Source of the DNA: Croceibacter atlanticus HTCC2559 | GTDB lineage: Bacteria > Bacteroidota > Bacteroidia > Flavobacteriales > Flavobacteriaceae | DNA length: 64,000 nt | NCBI RefSeq assembly: GCF_000196315.1 | Contig: NC_014230.1 | Coordinates: forward strand, 2,380,501-2,444,500 | Reading direction: 5' to 3' | Part shown: positions 35,554 to 46,267 of the stretch, in pieces | Layout: each line of letters starts with the position of its first letter | Numbering within the stretch: the stretch's first letter is position 1 | Made by a program: the position numbers and the translations under genes | The notes under the pieces: model-generated | Seen by the model: only the letters and a program-made list of their open reading frames with translations | Databases searched by the model: none | Told to the model about the DNA's origin: nothing

Positions 35554-37287
35554 TTAAGATTTTAGATGTTTAAAATAACCTTTTAATACTTTATCGTTAA
35601 TTATTCTTGGTGTAAAGATTTCTAACAGTTTTGGAGCGTCTGCTTCATCAAAAAACGTTTCTAAACTATGTTGTATTTCTTCAGTACTAGTGGCGTTCTC
35701 GTATTTAAAATTATACATTTTACATAACTGCTTTGCCGTTAGGTTATGAGTAGTTTCAAAATAAGTATTAAATGTTTCTGTTTCTTCGTGACCTGGTAAT
35801 ATTCTAAAAATACCGCCACCATTATTATTTATTAAGATTATTCTGAAAGAATTAGGGATATAAGTATTCCAAAGTGCATTACTATCATAAAAGAAACTAA
35901 GGTCTCCAGTTATTAAAATAGTTTGTTTTTTTGAAACTAATGAAGCACCAATAGCTGTAGATGTACTGCCATCTATACCACTTGTTCCTCTATTACAAAA
36001 TACATCAATTGTTTTGTTTAGCTGAAACAGTTGTGCATATCTTATTGTCGAGCTATTACTTAAGTGTACTAATGAATTATTTGGCAGTTTTTCTAAAAGA
36101 CACTTATAAGCTGAAAAATCTGAAAATGGCACTGTATCTTCATAATCTTTCTGAAGTTTTAAACGTTCAATTTTAATACCATTCCAGAACTGAAAGTAAT
36201 TACTCTTTACTGGTTTAGTTAAGGAAGAAAATGTAGTTAAAAAGGTGTTTGGTGAATACTCAAAATGCTTTTCTAAACAAAAATAAGTATCATATGCTTT
36301 TTTTGGATCTACATGCCAATGGTGTTTAGGCTGGTAAGTTCTTAAAAATGCTTTAATTTTTTTTGAAACAATTAAACCTCCAAAGGTGAGTAATATGTCT
36401 GGCTGTAAACCTTTGAACAGCTCTTCCTTAGAGTCCTGTTGTTCAATTGGTGCTATTATAGTGTCTATACTCGGAAAAAAATTGGGATGGTGCACGTTTG
36501 ATGTGGTCTCTGTCATAACTATAACAGATTCATCTTTTGCAAAAGCATCTAAAAACTGCTGCTCTATTGTATTAGGATCTTGTACTCCAATAAGAATTAA
36601 CTTACGTTGAGAGCTATTCCAAATCTTAGCATACCTACTCAACTCATCTTCTGTAACAGATTTTTCCCTAACATCTGGTGAAACTTTAAAGGGCTCCAAA
36701 CTTGTTTCTGACACAGTATCATATAAAGGTTCATAAAATGGTACATTAATATGTACAGGTCCTTGTTCCTCTATGGCTGTATTTAATGCTTTATTTATTT
36801 CTTGCTCATTATGCCTATGAGACTCCCATTGTTTTTGTTGTAATTTAATGTCTTTAGGATGTTCTTCTAAAACAGCTTCAGAATATAAGTTAGCAGAGTA
36901 TAAAATATGATTACCGTATACATTCTTTTGTCTAATAGTTTGGCCATCACCAATATCTATACGTTCTACAGGCCTATCTGCTGATATTACAACTAAAGGA
37001 ATGTCACTGTAAAATGCTTCTGCAATTGCAGGATAGTAATTTAGTAATGCAGAGCCAGATGTACATACTAAAGCTACTGGTTGTTTTAATTGTTGTGCCA
37101 TGCCTAAGGCTAAAAAAGCAGCACAACGCTCATCTACAATACTATACGCTTTAATATCTGGATGCTCCGAAAACCCTATGGTTAGTGGTGCATTACGAGA
37201 TCCTGGTGAAATAACAACATTAGTTATTCCTTTAGAAATACAAAGTGCGACAACAGATTGCGCAACAGGAATTTTAGAATACTTCAT
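35554..37287 (-). CDS. menD: SEPHCHC synthase, menaquinone biosynthesis
   Basis: A 577-residue thiamine-diphosphate enzyme that joins isochorismate and 2-oxoglutarate in menaquinone synthesis. Family marks are VISPGSRNAPLTIGF at the N-terminus, the glutamate-bearing SIVDERCAAFLALGMA, the CTSGSALLNYYPAIAEA segment and the ThDP-binding TGDLSFFYDSNALWN...NNGGGIFRILPG. Other men genes are not in view. Substrate comes from chorismate, made by AroC at 13.7 kb. Confidence 0.95.
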   Translation of the reverse strand: MKYSKIPVAQSVVALCISKGITNVVISPGSRNAPLTIGFSEHPDIKAYSIVDERCAAFLALGMAQQLKQPVALVCTSGSALLNYYPAIAEAFYSDIPLVVISADRPVERIDIGDGQTIRQKNVYGNHILYSANLYSEAVLEEHPKDIKLQQKQWESHRHNEQEINKALNTAIEEQGPVHINVPFYEPLYDTVSETSLEPFKVSPDVREKSVTEDELSRYAKIWNSSQRKLILIGVQDPNTIEQQFLDAFAKDESVIVMTETTSNVHHPNFFPSIDTIIAPIEQQDSKEELFKGLQPDILLTFGGLIVSKKIKAFLRTYQPKHHWHVDPKKAYDTYFCLEKHFEYSPNTFLTTFSSLTKPVKSNYFQFWNGIKIERLKLQKDYEDTVPFSDFSAYKCLLEKLPNNSLVHLSNSSTIRYAQLFQLNKTIDVFCNRGTSGIDGSTSTAIGASLVSKKQTILITGDLSFFYDSNALWNTYIPNSFRIILINNNGGGIFRILPGHEETETFNTYFETTHNLTAKQLCKMYNFKYENATSTEEIQHSLETFFDEADAPKLLEIFTPRIINDKVLKGYFKHLKS

Positions 37288-37357
37288 GAGCTACAAAAAT
37301 ACCAAAATACTAGGTATTATTAATGCCTCAAGATTATAAACAAACACTAGGTATAAA

Positions 37358-37385
37358 AAAAGCTGCTATTAAAATAGCAGCTTTT
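37358..37385 (-). terminator. Terminator of the gyrA-TPR transcript
   Basis: AAAAGCTGCTATT (37358-37370) and AATAGCAGCTTTT (37373-37385) form a hairpin, placed 22 bases beyond the TPR gene stop, with a T-run on the minus strand. Confidence 0.8.
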
Positions 37386-37407
37386 ATATTCGGTTATGTT
37401 GAGTGAC

Positions 37408-38661
37408 TTAGTTACCCTCAAAAGATTGAAGTTTAGCTTTCATTTCTTTAGCTTTAGCTTCATTATCTAATTGGTAGTAAATATTCATTAAAACTCTAGT
37501 AGCTTCAACGTTTTCTGGCTTCTGCTCAATAACACTTTCTAAATATGGTACAGCAGAAAGGTAAATTTGCTTACGTCTTTCTTTTAACTCATCATATTTC
37601 TTGAAATCTGCGTTAGATGTTCCAAGCGCATTCATTTGTTCAACCAATGGCTTTTCTTCTTTTAAAATTTCAGCAGCAATGTTAATTTTTGCATCTGTAT
37701 TCTTAGGGTCTATTTCTGCAGCTTTTTTAAAGTAACCTATTGCGGCTTCACTGTCTCCTAATTTACTTGAGCTAATACCTAAGTTGTAATAAAGTGCAGA
37801 GTTGTTTGGGTCTTGCTCTACAACCTTTTCCATAATTTCTTTGTAACGCTCCATATTACCCATTTCGTAATATACGTTAGCTTCTACTTGCATTAAAGCA
37901 ACATCATTTGGGTTTTGCTCCATTGCCTTTTCTACAGCAGCAATAGCTTCTTCGCTTTTCCCTAAATCATTATATATTAAAGCTATATTTTTAATTATCT
38001 CAGGTTTTTTAGACTCAGATTTTTTGTCTTCTGGTTTAATATATTGTCCGGATCTTACAGCAAGATCACGTTCATCTTTCTGAAAAGTTTCAACTTCACC
38101 TGTTTCTTTATTAATAGCAGTATACTCAACTTCAGAACCATCATAGTTCATACTCTCAAGTTCTTTGTAGTATTTAAGAGCAGACTCTAAGTCGTTTCCT
38201 GAAACAGATAAAATAGCTGCATTATAAAGGAAAGACGTATCTACAGGGCTTAATTTATAAGTCATATAATACTTTTTTGCTCCTTCAGAAAAACGCTGAG
38301 CTTTGTAATCTTCTGTTGCTAAAGCCAAAACTGTATTAGCTGCATTAAGTTTACCGTTTGTAGCTTGCTCCATACCTTCCTCTATCTCTAAAGCTTTATC
38401 GTAAGCACTTACAGCTTCTTGAATTTTATCTAGAGAAATTGAACCATCTTTAAAAATTGCCTGACCTTTAGCCGCATAAAAGCGAGCTTTATATTCCTCA
38501 TCTGCATCTGCTAACATAGGCTCTGCTTGGTTGAGAAAAGTCATTGCTTCACTATAGCTTTCTTTTTCAAGAGCTTTTTCAGCTTTTTTTATCTCTTTTT
38601 TTTGAGCAAAAAGAGTTACTCCAAAAGCCATTAAAGCTACTGTTATAATTCTAGTTTTCAT
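37408..38661 (-). CDS. Exported tetratricopeptide-repeat protein
   Basis: A 417-residue protein with a signal-like N-terminus (MKTRIITVALMAFGVTLFAQ) and several TPRs, clear ones at about residues 240-330 (IYNDLGKSEEAIAAVEKAMEQNP, then VYYEMGNMERYKEIMEKVVEQDP, then GDSEAAIGYFKKAAEIDP). TPRs mediate protein contacts; partner unknown. The gene lies 20 bases behind gyrA, on its transcript. Confidence 0.85.
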   Translation of the reverse strand: MKTRIITVALMAFGVTLFAQKKEIKKAEKALEKESYSEAMTFLNQAEPMLADADEEYKARFYAAKGQAIFKDGSISLDKIQEAVSAYDKALEIEEGMEQATNGKLNAANTVLALATEDYKAQRFSEGAKKYYMTYKLSPVDTSFLYNAAILSVSGNDLESALKYYKELESMNYDGSEVEYTAINKETGEVETFQKDERDLAVRSGQYIKPEDKKSESKKPEIIKNIALIYNDLGKSEEAIAAVEKAMEQNPNDVALMQVEANVYYEMGNMERYKEIMEKVVEQDPNNSALYYNLGISSSKLGDSEAAIGYFKKAAEIDPKNTDAKINIAAEILKEEKPLVEQMNALGTSNADFKKYDELKERRKQIYLSAVPYLESVIEQKPENVEATRVLMNIYYQLDNEAKAKEMKAKLQSFEGN

Positions 38662-38681
38662 TAGTTTTTATTTTGGGTTTA

Positions 38682-41228
38682 TTATTCTTCACTATCATTT
38701 TCAACATCTGTGCCAAGATTCTCCATAGCTTTCTTGCTTTGGTCTTCTTCTATCTCAGCTTCATGTTCTAACTCTTCAACATTATCCTCATCTTGTTTTA
38801 CTTTGGCTACAGCTGCAATTGCATCGTCTCCTTTAAGATTAATAAGTCTTACACCTTGCGTTGCACGACCCATAACTCTTAAGTTTTCTACAGATAAGCG
38901 TATAGCAATACCAGATTTATTAATAATCATAAGATCATCATCATCTGTTACATTTTTAATCGCTACCAACTCACCAGTTTTAGAGGTTACAGAAATAGTT
39001 TTTACACCTTTACCGCCACGGTTAGTCATACGGTAATCTTCTAAAGAAGAACGTTTTCCGTAACCATTTTCTGAAACTACAAGGATATCTGAGTCGTTGT
39101 TGTTAACTACTACCATTCCTACTACCTCGTCTGTTTTTTCATCTGCTAAACGAATACCACGAACACCAGAAGCACTACGACCCATTGGTCTTGTCTTACT
39201 TTCTTCAAAACGAATACACTTACCACTCTTAACAGCAAGCATTATTTCGCTATCTCCAGTTGTTAATTTAGCCTCTAAAAGCTCATCATCTTCCTTAATT
39301 GTAATGGCATTAATACCATTTATTCTTGGTCTTGAGTATTGCTCTAATGATGTTTTCTTAACCTGACCTTTTTTAGTTGCCATTATGACATAGTGACTAT
39401 TAATGTAATCTTCGTCTTTAAGATCCTGAGTACAAATAAATGCTTTTACTTTATCGTCTGGCTCAATATTAATTAGGTTTTGTATAGCGCGACCTTTTGA
39501 AGTTTTACTTCCTTCTGGTATTTCAAAAACACGCATCCAGAAACAACGTCCTTTTTGAGTAAAGAAAATCATGTATTGGTGATTAGTACCAACAAACATA
39601 TCTTCTAAGAAGTCTTCATTACGTGTTGTTGATGCTTTTTGACCAACGCCACCTCTATTTTGAGTTTTGTATTCTGTAAGTGGTGTTCTCTTAATATAAC
39701 CTGCGTGTGAAATGGTAATTACTACCTTTTCATTTGGGATCATATCTTCAATGCTCATGTCTCCACCAGCATACTCGATTACTGAGCGGCGCTCATCACC
39801 ATATTTATCTTTAATTTCTTGAAGCTCGTCCTTAATTATCTGCATACGACGCTCTTTCTTATCAAGAATGTCCTTAAGATCCTCGATAGTCTTCATTAAG
39901 TCGTCATACTCACTACGTAACTTATCTTGTTCCAGTCCTGTTAACTGGCGTAAACGCATTTCAACAATGGCTTTAGCTTGTATTTCTGTAAGCTTAAAGC
40001 GCTCCATTAATTTTTCTCTAGCTTCATCTGCATTAGAGCTTGCGCGTATTAATGCAATTACTTCATCTATATTGTCTGAAGCTATGATAAGTCCTTCTAA
40101 TATATGAGCACGTTCTTCTGCTTTTCTTAATTCGTACTTAGTACGGCGTACAACAACCTCATGTCTGTGCTCTACAAAATGATGAATCATATCCTTAAGA
40201 TTCAACATCTCTGGACGACCATTAACTAGTGCAATATTATTTACACTAAATGAAGATTGTAATGCAGTATACTTATATAATGTATTTAGTACAATGTTAG
40301 GAATTGCATCTCTCTTAAGAATATAAACGATACGCATACCGTTTCTATCAGACTCGTCTCTAATAGCAGAAATTCCTTCAATTTTCTTTTCGTTTACCAA
40401 GTCTGCTGTCTTTTTAATCATGTCAGCTTTATTCACTTGGTATGGTATCTCAGTTACCACAAGACATTCACGACCTTGTACTTCTTCAAAAACAGCTTTA
40501 CCACGCATTACAACGCGACCTCTACCTGTTTTAAAAGCTTCTCTTACACCGTCGTAACCATATATTGTACCACCTGTTGGGAAATCTGGAGCTTTTACGT
40601 GCTCCATTAAACCTTCTACATCTATATCACTATCGTCAATATAAGCGTGTATACCATCTACAACCTCACTTAAGTTGTGTGGTGGCATATTTGTAGCCAT
40701 ACCAACGGCAATACCAGAAGCACCATTAATTAACAAACCAGGTACACGTGTAGGAAGAACAGTTGGTTCTTCAATAGTATCATCAAAGTTTAAGGCGTGA
40801 TCTACAGTATCTTTATCGATATCTGCCATCATATCATCTGCAATCTTGCGCATTTTCGCTTCTGTATAACGCATTGCGGCAGGACTATCTCCATCTACAG
40901 AGCCAAAGTTACCTTGGCCATCTACTAACATATATCTTAAACTCCATTCTTGAGCCATACGAACCATGGCATCATAAACAGAAGTATCACCGTGTGGGTG
41001 ATATTTACCTAAAACCTCTCCTACAATTCTTGCACTCTTTTTATGAGATGAGTTTGACCGCACACCTAGTTCGTGCATTCCAAAGAGGACACGCCTATGT
41101 ACAGGTTTTAAGCCGTCTCGTACGTCGGGAAGTGCACGTGACACAATTACAGACATCGAATAATCGATGTATGCAGATTTCATTTCATCTTCAATATTAA
41201 TAGAAATTAACTTTTCGCCGTGAGCCAT
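38682..41228 (-). CDS. gyrA: DNA gyrase subunit A
   Basis: An 848-residue GyrA, the DNA breakage-reunion subunit of gyrase. The start [28 protein letters not shown], the catalytic tyrosine in MRYTEAKM and the C-terminal beta-pinwheel repeats are present (the GyrA-box QNRGGVGQK is about residue 545). In the quinolone-resistance region the serine of E. coli (GDSAVYD) is threonine here (GDTSVYD) and the Asp87 equivalent is kept; Thr is also the wild type in some flavobacteria. The C-terminal tail is acidic ([22 protein letters not shown]). The 253 bases upstream to clpC contain no other gene that I accept. Confidence 0.97.
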   Translation of the reverse strand: MAHGEKLISINIEDEMKSAYIDYSMSVIVSRALPDVRDGLKPVHRRVLFGMHELGVRSNSSHKKSARIVGEVLGKYHPHGDTSVYDAMVRMAQEWSLRYMLVDGQGNFGSVDGDSPAAMRYTEAKMRKIADDMMADIDKDTVDHALNFDDTIEEPTVLPTRVPGLLINGASGIAVGMATNMPPHNLSEVVDGIHAYIDDSDIDVEGLMEHVKAPDFPTGGTIYGYDGVREAFKTGRGRVVMRGKAVFEEVQGRECLVVTEIPYQVNKADMIKKTADLVNEKKIEGISAIRDESDRNGMRIVYILKRDAIPNIVLNTLYKYTALQSSFSVNNIALVNGRPEMLNLKDMIHHFVEHRHEVVVRRTKYELRKAEERAHILEGLIIASDNIDEVIALIRASSNADEAREKLMERFKLTEIQAKAIVEMRLRQLTGLEQDKLRSEYDDLMKTIEDLKDILDKKERRMQIIKDELQEIKDKYGDERRSVIEYAGGDMSIEDMIPNEKVVITISHAGYIKRTPLTEYKTQNRGGVGQKASTTRNEDFLEDMFVGTNHQYMIFFTQKGRCFWMRVFEIPEGSKTSKGRAIQNLINIEPDDKVKAFICTQDLKDEDYINSHYVIMATKKGQVKKTSLEQYSRPRINGINAITIKEDDELLEAKLTTGDSEIMLAVKSGKCIRFEESKTRPMGRSASGVRGIRLADEKTDEVVGMVVVNNNDSDILVVSENGYGKRSSLEDYRMTNRGGKGVKTISVTSKTGELVAIKNVTDDDDLMIINKSGIAIRLSVENLRVMGRATQGVRLINLKGDDAIAAVAKVKQDEDNVEELEHEAEIEEDQSKKAMENLGTDVENDSEE

Positions 41229-41426
41229 AAATTATATTCGTTTTGGTTCTAAAATCTAACACGGCAATTTAAGCAATTCTTGAGCTTTCATAAGGGTTTA
41301 GATGAATGTTTTTAGCGTTTTTATTAACAATTGTTAATGACATATTAGTTAATAAGTTGAAGACGATAAATTTTGATTTAAGATTGAAATGTTTTCTATT
41401 AGTATTCGTCTTATTAAAAGGAACGG

Positions 41427-41461
41427 TTTTTGAACATTTCAAGAGTAATTCACTAATTTTA
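41427..41461 (+). promoter_or_regulatory. Weak promoter candidate for clpC
   Basis: TTTTTG at 41427-41432 and TAATTTTA at 41454-41461 are spaced 21 bases apart, 20 bases before the ATG. The last base differs from the TAnnTTTG consensus, so this is tentative. Confidence 0.3.
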
Positions 41462-41481
41462 GAGCAGAAAGAACAAGATTT

Positions 41482-44028
41482 ATGGATGATAATTTTTCAC
41501 CAAGAGTAAAAGATGTAATAGCATACAGTAAAGAAGAAGCCTTAAGGTTAGGCCACGATTTTATTGGAACTGAACATCTTATGCTTGGATTATTGAGAGA
41601 TGGCGACGGAAAAGCTATCTCTATATTAGATGCACTTGATGTAGATTTAAACCATTTACGCAGAAAGGTTGAAATATTGAGCCCAGCAAATTCAAATATT
41701 GCAACGCTCTCTAATGAAAAGAAAAATCTGCATTTAACTAGACAGGCAGAACGTGCTCTTAAAACAACATTTCTTGAAGCAAAATTGTTTCAGAGCACAT
41801 CTATTAACACCGCTCATCTCTTATTATGTATTTTACGTAATGAAAATGACCCTACAACAAAGCTGCTTAATAAGCTAAAAGTAGATTATGATGGCGTTAA
41901 ATCCCAATTTAAAACTATGTCGACAAATGATGATGACTATATAGACCCAATTAAGGCAGAATCTTTCTCTGATGATGATTCGGGCGATGATGAAACTAAG
42001 GACAATCCTTTTGAAAACCCTTCAGCTAAGTCTGGCAAAAAATCTAAAACTCCGGTATTAGATAATTTTGGTAGAGATCTTACAGCTATGGCAGAAGAGA
42101 ATAAACTTGATCCTGTTGTTGGAAGAGGTAAAGAAATTGAGCGTGTGTCTCAAATTTTAAGCAGACGTAAGAAAAACAACCCATTACTAATAGGTGAACC
42201 TGGTGTTGGTAAAAGTGCCATTGCAGAAGGTTTAGCATTACGTATTGTACAACGAAAAGTGTCACGCATTTTGTTTGATAAGCGCGTGGTAACTCTTGAT
42301 CTTGCAAGTTTAGTTGCAGGAACTAAATACAGAGGACAGTTTGAAGAGCGTATGAAAGCCGTAATGAATGAGCTAGAAAAGAATGATGACATTATTCTTT
42401 TTATAGATGAGATTCATACCATAGTTGGTGCTGGTGGCGCAACAGGTAGTTTAGATGCTAGTAATATGTTTAAACCTGCTTTAGCAAGAGGCGAAATACA
42501 ATGTATTGGTGCTACTACTTTAGATGAGTACAGACAATATATTGAGAAAGATGGTGCTTTAGAACGCCGTTTTCAAAAAGTAATTGTAGAGCCTACTAAC
42601 GTAGAGGAAACTATTGAGATACTACAGAATATTAAGAGTAAATATGAAGATCATCATAATGTAACTTATACAGATGAAGCTATTGAGGCGTGCGTAACAC
42701 TTACCAATAGATATATGACAGACCGCTTCTTACCAGACAAAGCAATTGATGCTTTAGATGAGGCTGGTTCTCGTGTACACATTACTAATATAGATGTCCC
42801 AAAACAAATTATTGAGATTGAGAAAAAGCTAGAAGAAGTACGCGACTTAAAAAATACTGTGGTTAAAAAACAGAAGTATGAAGAAGCTGCTAAATTACGT
42901 GATGACGAAAAGAACCTAGAGAAAGAATTAGCTATAGCTCAAGAACGTTGGGAAGAAGAAAGTAAACTTCATAAAGAAGAAGTTAGTGAAGATAATGTTG
43001 CAGATGTTGTCTCTATGATGTCTGGCATACCAGTAAATAGAATTGCACAAACAGAAAGCAAGAAACTTTCAAAATTACCAGAGCAAATTAAAGGCAAAGT
43101 AATTGGACAAGATGAGGCTGTAGGAAAAGTTGTTAAAGCTATACAACGAAACCGTGCAGGATTAAAAGATCCTAACAAACCAATTGGGTCTTTTATCTTC
43201 TTAGGACAAACTGGAGTTGGTAAAACGCAATTAGCAAAAGTACTTGCCAAAGAATTGTTTGATAATGAACAATCGCTCATAAGAATAGATATGAGTGAGT
43301 ATATGGAGAAATTTGCAATCTCGAGATTAGTTGGTGCGCCTCCAGGATATGTTGGTTATGAAGAAGGAGGACAACTTACAGAAAAAGTAAGACGTAAGCC
43401 ATACGCTGTGGTATTACTAGATGAGATTGAAAAAGCACATCCAGATGTCTTTAATATTTTATTACAAATATTAGATGATGGCTATATAACAGATAGTCTA
43501 GGACGTAAAATAGATTTTAGAAATACTATAATTATAATGACATCTAACATTGGTGCAAGAAAGTTAAAAGACTTTGGCCAAGGTGTAGGGTTTGGAACTT
43601 CTGCAAGAAAAGATCAAGAAGATGCCAATGCAAGAAGTGTTATAGAAAATGCACTTAAGAAAGCCTTTGCACCAGAGTTTCTTAACCGTGTAGATGATGT
43701 TGTTGTCTTTAATGCATTAGAGCGTGAAGACATTCACAAGATTATAGATATTGAATTAGAGAAGTTATACTCTAGAATTGGCGGTTTAGGTTACCACTTA
43801 ACTTTAAGTGATGCTGCAAAAGATTACATCTCCGATAAAGGATTTGATAAACAATATGGAGCAAGACCATTAAAACGTGCTATCCAGAAATATATTGAAG
43901 ATGCATTAGCTGAAGAAATTATTAATTCTAGCTTGAGTGAAGGCGACAAGATTTTTATGGATTTTGACGACGATAAAAAAGAGCTTAGCATTAAAATTGA
44001 GAAGCCGGCTGAAGAGACAGAGTCTTAA
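41482..44028 (+). CDS. clpC: ClpC-type AAA+ chaperone, Clp protease ATPase subunit
   Basis: An 848-residue Hsp100: N-terminal Clp_N repeats, two AAA+ modules with Walker A GEPGVGKS and GQTGVGKT, and between them a UVR-like middle segment ([18 protein letters not shown]) that marks ClpC as opposed to ClpA or ClpB. It unfolds substrates for ClpP. The spacer after the N-domain (about residues 150-190) is acidic and low in complexity ([12 protein letters not shown]). Monocistronic, with a strong terminator downstream. Confidence 0.95.
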   Translation: MDDNFSPRVKDVIAYSKEEALRLGHDFIGTEHLMLGLLRDGDGKAISILDALDVDLNHLRRKVEILSPANSNIATLSNEKKNLHLTRQAERALKTTFLEAKLFQSTSINTAHLLLCILRNENDPTTKLLNKLKVDYDGVKSQFKTMSTNDDDYIDPIKAESFSDDDSGDDETKDNPFENPSAKSGKKSKTPVLDNFGRDLTAMAEENKLDPVVGRGKEIERVSQILSRRKKNNPLLIGEPGVGKSAIAEGLALRIVQRKVSRILFDKRVVTLDLASLVAGTKYRGQFEERMKAVMNELEKNDDIILFIDEIHTIVGAGGATGSLDASNMFKPALARGEIQCIGATTLDEYRQYIEKDGALERRFQKVIVEPTNVEETIEILQNIKSKYEDHHNVTYTDEAIEACVTLTNRYMTDRFLPDKAIDALDEAGSRVHITNIDVPKQIIEIEKKLEEVRDLKNTVVKKQKYEEAAKLRDDEKNLEKELAIAQERWEEESKLHKEEVSEDNVADVVSMMSGIPVNRIAQTESKKLSKLPEQIKGKVIGQDEAVGKVVKAIQRNRAGLKDPNKPIGSFIFLGQTGVGKTQLAKVLAKELFDNEQSLIRIDMSEYMEKFAISRLVGAPPGYVGYEEGGQLTEKVRRKPYAVVLLDEIEKAHPDVFNILLQILDDGYITDSLGRKIDFRNTIIIMTSNIGARKLKDFGQGVGFGTSARKDQEDANARSVIENALKKAFAPEFLNRVDDVVVFNALEREDIHKIIDIELEKLYSRIGGLGYHLTLSDAAKDYISDKGFDKQYGARPLKRAIQKYIEDALAEEIINSSLSEGDKIFMDFDDDKKELSIKIEKPAEETES

Positions 44029-44065
44029 TTTTATCTCAATATAATTTTAAGCATACACTTAAACT

Positions 44066-44097
44066 AAAAAATCTGCTTTTCATAGCAGTTTTTTTTT
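44066..44097 (+). terminator. clpC terminator
   Basis: CTGCT (44073-44077) pairs with AGCAG (44084-44088), extended by the A-run before and the run of T after it. It lies 40 bases past the clpC stop. The remaining bases to 44256 hold no recognisable element. Confidence 0.7.
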
Positions 44098-44256
44098 ATT
44101 CCAATTTTATGGCATACTTTCAAAACACTAACAAAAACAGTGCATTAGCCTACTAATTAACTAGGCTTTTAAATTTCATTCAATCAAAATTATAAATTGT
44201 TATTTATATAATAATGTTAATGAAATTTGAGTTAAATACACTGCATAACTTATATT

Positions 44257-44655
44257 ATGAAAGTTAAAGAGATAACATTAGACTGCGGTACCTTTTTAAT
44301 ATATGAAGACTATATGGTGGGCACTATATTTGAAGGTGCAGATTTTAATGAAGAGTGTAAATATAAAATTTGGGATATTTGTAAAACAAATTTTGAAAAT
44401 CGCAGTTTTGGATACATCTCAAACAGGATACATTCGTATTCTGTTGATCCTACAATTTATCTTGATACCAGCAAAAAGTTTGAAAAACTTAAAGCAATAG
44501 CTGTTGTTTCAAAAGGTAAAATGCATAGGTCTAACTTTCAATTAGAAAAGCAGTTCTTTAAATCTCCATTAATGCTTTTTGAAGAATTAAATGAAGCGAA
44601 AACTTGGATGGCAGAGCAGTTAAACTATTCAAATAGTAGTTCACTATCTACTTGA
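44257..44655 (+). CDS. STAS/SpoIIAA-like protein
   Basis: A 132-residue cytoplasmic protein. The order of strands and helices, with the conserved-looking SYSVDPTIYLDTSKKFEKLKAIAVVSKGK core and a terminal LFEELNEAKTWM helix, matches a STAS/SpoIIAA-like group that is common in flavobacteria. Role unknown. Its 3' end overlaps the 3' end of hutH by 31 bases on the opposite strand. Confidence 0.6.
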   Translation: MKVKEITLDCGTFLIYEDYMVGTIFEGADFNEECKYKIWDICKTNFENRSFGYISNRIHSYSVDPTIYLDTSKKFEKLKAIAVVSKGKMHRSNFQLEKQFFKSPLMLFEELNEAKTWMAEQLNYSNSSSLST

Positions 44656-46136
44656 AAGTGATGTAAAAACTGTACTGTTGTTTCAATATAATCAGACATA
44701 ATAGCATCATTCTTAATAAAAGGAACTTCTTCCCTATATGCTTCAACAAATTGTTCTAAAAATTTAGAGGTCTTAAGTGGCTTTCTAAATTCTAAAGCTT
44801 GAGCAGCATTAAATAATTCAATAGCCAATATTGTTTTTAAATTATTAGATACCTTTAAAAGTTTAGTAGCAGCATTAGCTCCCATACTAACGTGATCTTC
44901 TTGACCATTAGACGAGACAATAGAGTCTACACTACTTGGCGTACATAATTGTTTATTTTGGCTAACTATACTTGCACAAGTATATTGAGGTATCATAAAT
45001 CCGCTATTTAAGCCTGGATTGTCTACTAAGAAATCTGGTAAGCCGCGTAATCCAGATACAAGTTGATATACTCTACGTTCTGAAATATTTCCTAACTCTG
45101 CCAAAGCAATTGCAAGAAAATCCATTCCCAAAGCTAATGGCTGACCGTGAAAATTTCCGCCAGAAATAATTTTATCTTCTGCAACAAATATGTTTGGATT
45201 ATCTGTTACACTATTAATTTCGGTCTTAAATGTTTTATGTACAAAGTTTATTGTATCCTTGGTTGCACCGTGTACTTGTGGAACGCATCTAAAAGAATAT
45301 GGATCTTGTACACTTGCCTTTTCATCTTCAGCAATTTCACTACCTTCAAGAATCTCTCTAATTCTGTCTGCAGTTTTAATTTGTCCTCTATGCGGTCTTA
45401 CAAAATGTACCAGCTCATCAAACGGTGATAAATTGCAATTAAATGCATCCATAGATAATGCGCTTATAACATCTGCTAAGTAACTCATCTTATAAGACTG
45501 TAGCAGCACATAAACACCATGAGCACTCATAAACTGTGTACCATTTAGCAGTGCTAAACCTTCTTTAGACTGCAAAACTATGGGCTCCCAGTTATTTGTT
45601 TCTAATACCGTTGCCGCTTTAACTCTTTTACCATCTTGCCAAACTTCACCTAAACCTAAAAGAGGTAATGCTAAATGTGCAAGTGGAGCTAAATCTCCAG
45701 AAGCTCCTAATGATCCTTGTTCAAATATGACAGGTAGGATATCTTCATTAAAGAAGTCAATTAATCTTAATACTGTATCTAATTGCACTCCAGAATTTCC
45801 GTAGCTAAGCGATTGTATTTTTAAAAGCAACATTAATCTAATAATGTCTTTTTGTACAAGATCTCCAGTACCGCAAGCGTGAGACTTTACTAGGTTTTCC
45901 TGTAATTCTGACAGCTTATCATTAGATATACTAACATTACACAGCGATCCAAAACCAGTATTAATACCATAAACAGGCGTATTACTCTCTTCTATCTTTG
46001 CATCTAAATACTGCCTAGCCTTTTCTATATTTAACTTTGCTTCATCACTTAAAGCAAGCATTTTATTTTCGAATAATATAGTATGAATTGTATTTAATGT
46101 CAGTACTTCTGAGCTAATGTAATGAGTATCTCGCAT
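44625..46136 (-). CDS. hutH: Histidine ammonia-lyase
   Basis: A 503-residue aromatic amino acid ammonia-lyase. The Ala-Ser-Gly triad that self-cyclises into the MIO cofactor is at residues 145-147 (GSLGASGDLAPLAH), and the active-site Tyr in VYGINTGFGSL is present. The length and the NFHGQPLALGMD motif fit histidine ammonia-lyase, which releases urocanate and ammonia. No other hut gene is nearby, so pathway use is uncertain; a tyrosine or phenylalanine lyase cannot be entirely excluded. Confidence 0.9.
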   Translation of the reverse strand: MRDTHYISSEVLTLNTIHTILFENKMLALSDEAKLNIEKARQYLDAKIEESNTPVYGINTGFGSLCNVSISNDKLSELQENLVKSHACGTGDLVQKDIIRLMLLLKIQSLSYGNSGVQLDTVLRLIDFFNEDILPVIFEQGSLGASGDLAPLAHLALPLLGLGEVWQDGKRVKAATVLETNNWEPIVLQSKEGLALLNGTQFMSAHGVYVLLQSYKMSYLADVISALSMDAFNCNLSPFDELVHFVRPHRGQIKTADRIREILEGSEIAEDEKASVQDPYSFRCVPQVHGATKDTINFVHKTFKTEINSVTDNPNIFVAEDKIISGGNFHGQPLALGMDFLAIALAELGNISERRVYQLVSGLRGLPDFLVDNPGLNSGFMIPQYTCASIVSQNKQLCTPSSVDSIVSSNGQEDHVSMGANAATKLLKVSNNLKTILAIELFNAAQALEFRKPLKTSKFLEQFVEAYREEVPFIKNDAIMSDYIETTVQFLHHFQVDSELLFE

Positions 46137-46224
46137 GGTATGTTTTCTGTTGCTTCAAAAGTCGTATTCTCAAAACACATTTGCAAATACTTCGTTATTA
46201 TAAAAGCGAGACTTTTATTACAAT

Positions 46225-46232
46225 TATGTTTG
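46225..46232 (+). promoter_or_regulatory. Candidate -7 element of the transglutaminase-like gene
   Basis: TATGTTTG matches TAnnTTTG and lies 35 bases before the ATG at 46268; no clear -33 element. Confidence 0.35.
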
Positions 46233-46267
46233 CTACATTTAAATGATAGTTTACAAACACACCCTAA

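Noticed and set aside
38710-41200. Several plus-strand frames antisense to gyrA
   Set aside because: They lie wholly opposite conserved gyrA codons and are Ser/Leu/Ile-rich as expected of reverse-strand shadows.
41306-41509. 67-residue frame upstream of clpC
   Set aside because: It overlaps the clpC start out of frame, has a composition typical of AT-rich noncoding DNA and no motif; the clpC N-terminal domain fixes the real gene.
38682-44028. gyrA and clpC products both exactly 848 residues
   Set aside because: Coincidence; the proteins are unrelated and the genes are divergent.
45147-45483. Two overlapping plus-strand frames inside hutH
   Set aside because: Both mirror conserved hutH sequence and overlap each other in different frames.
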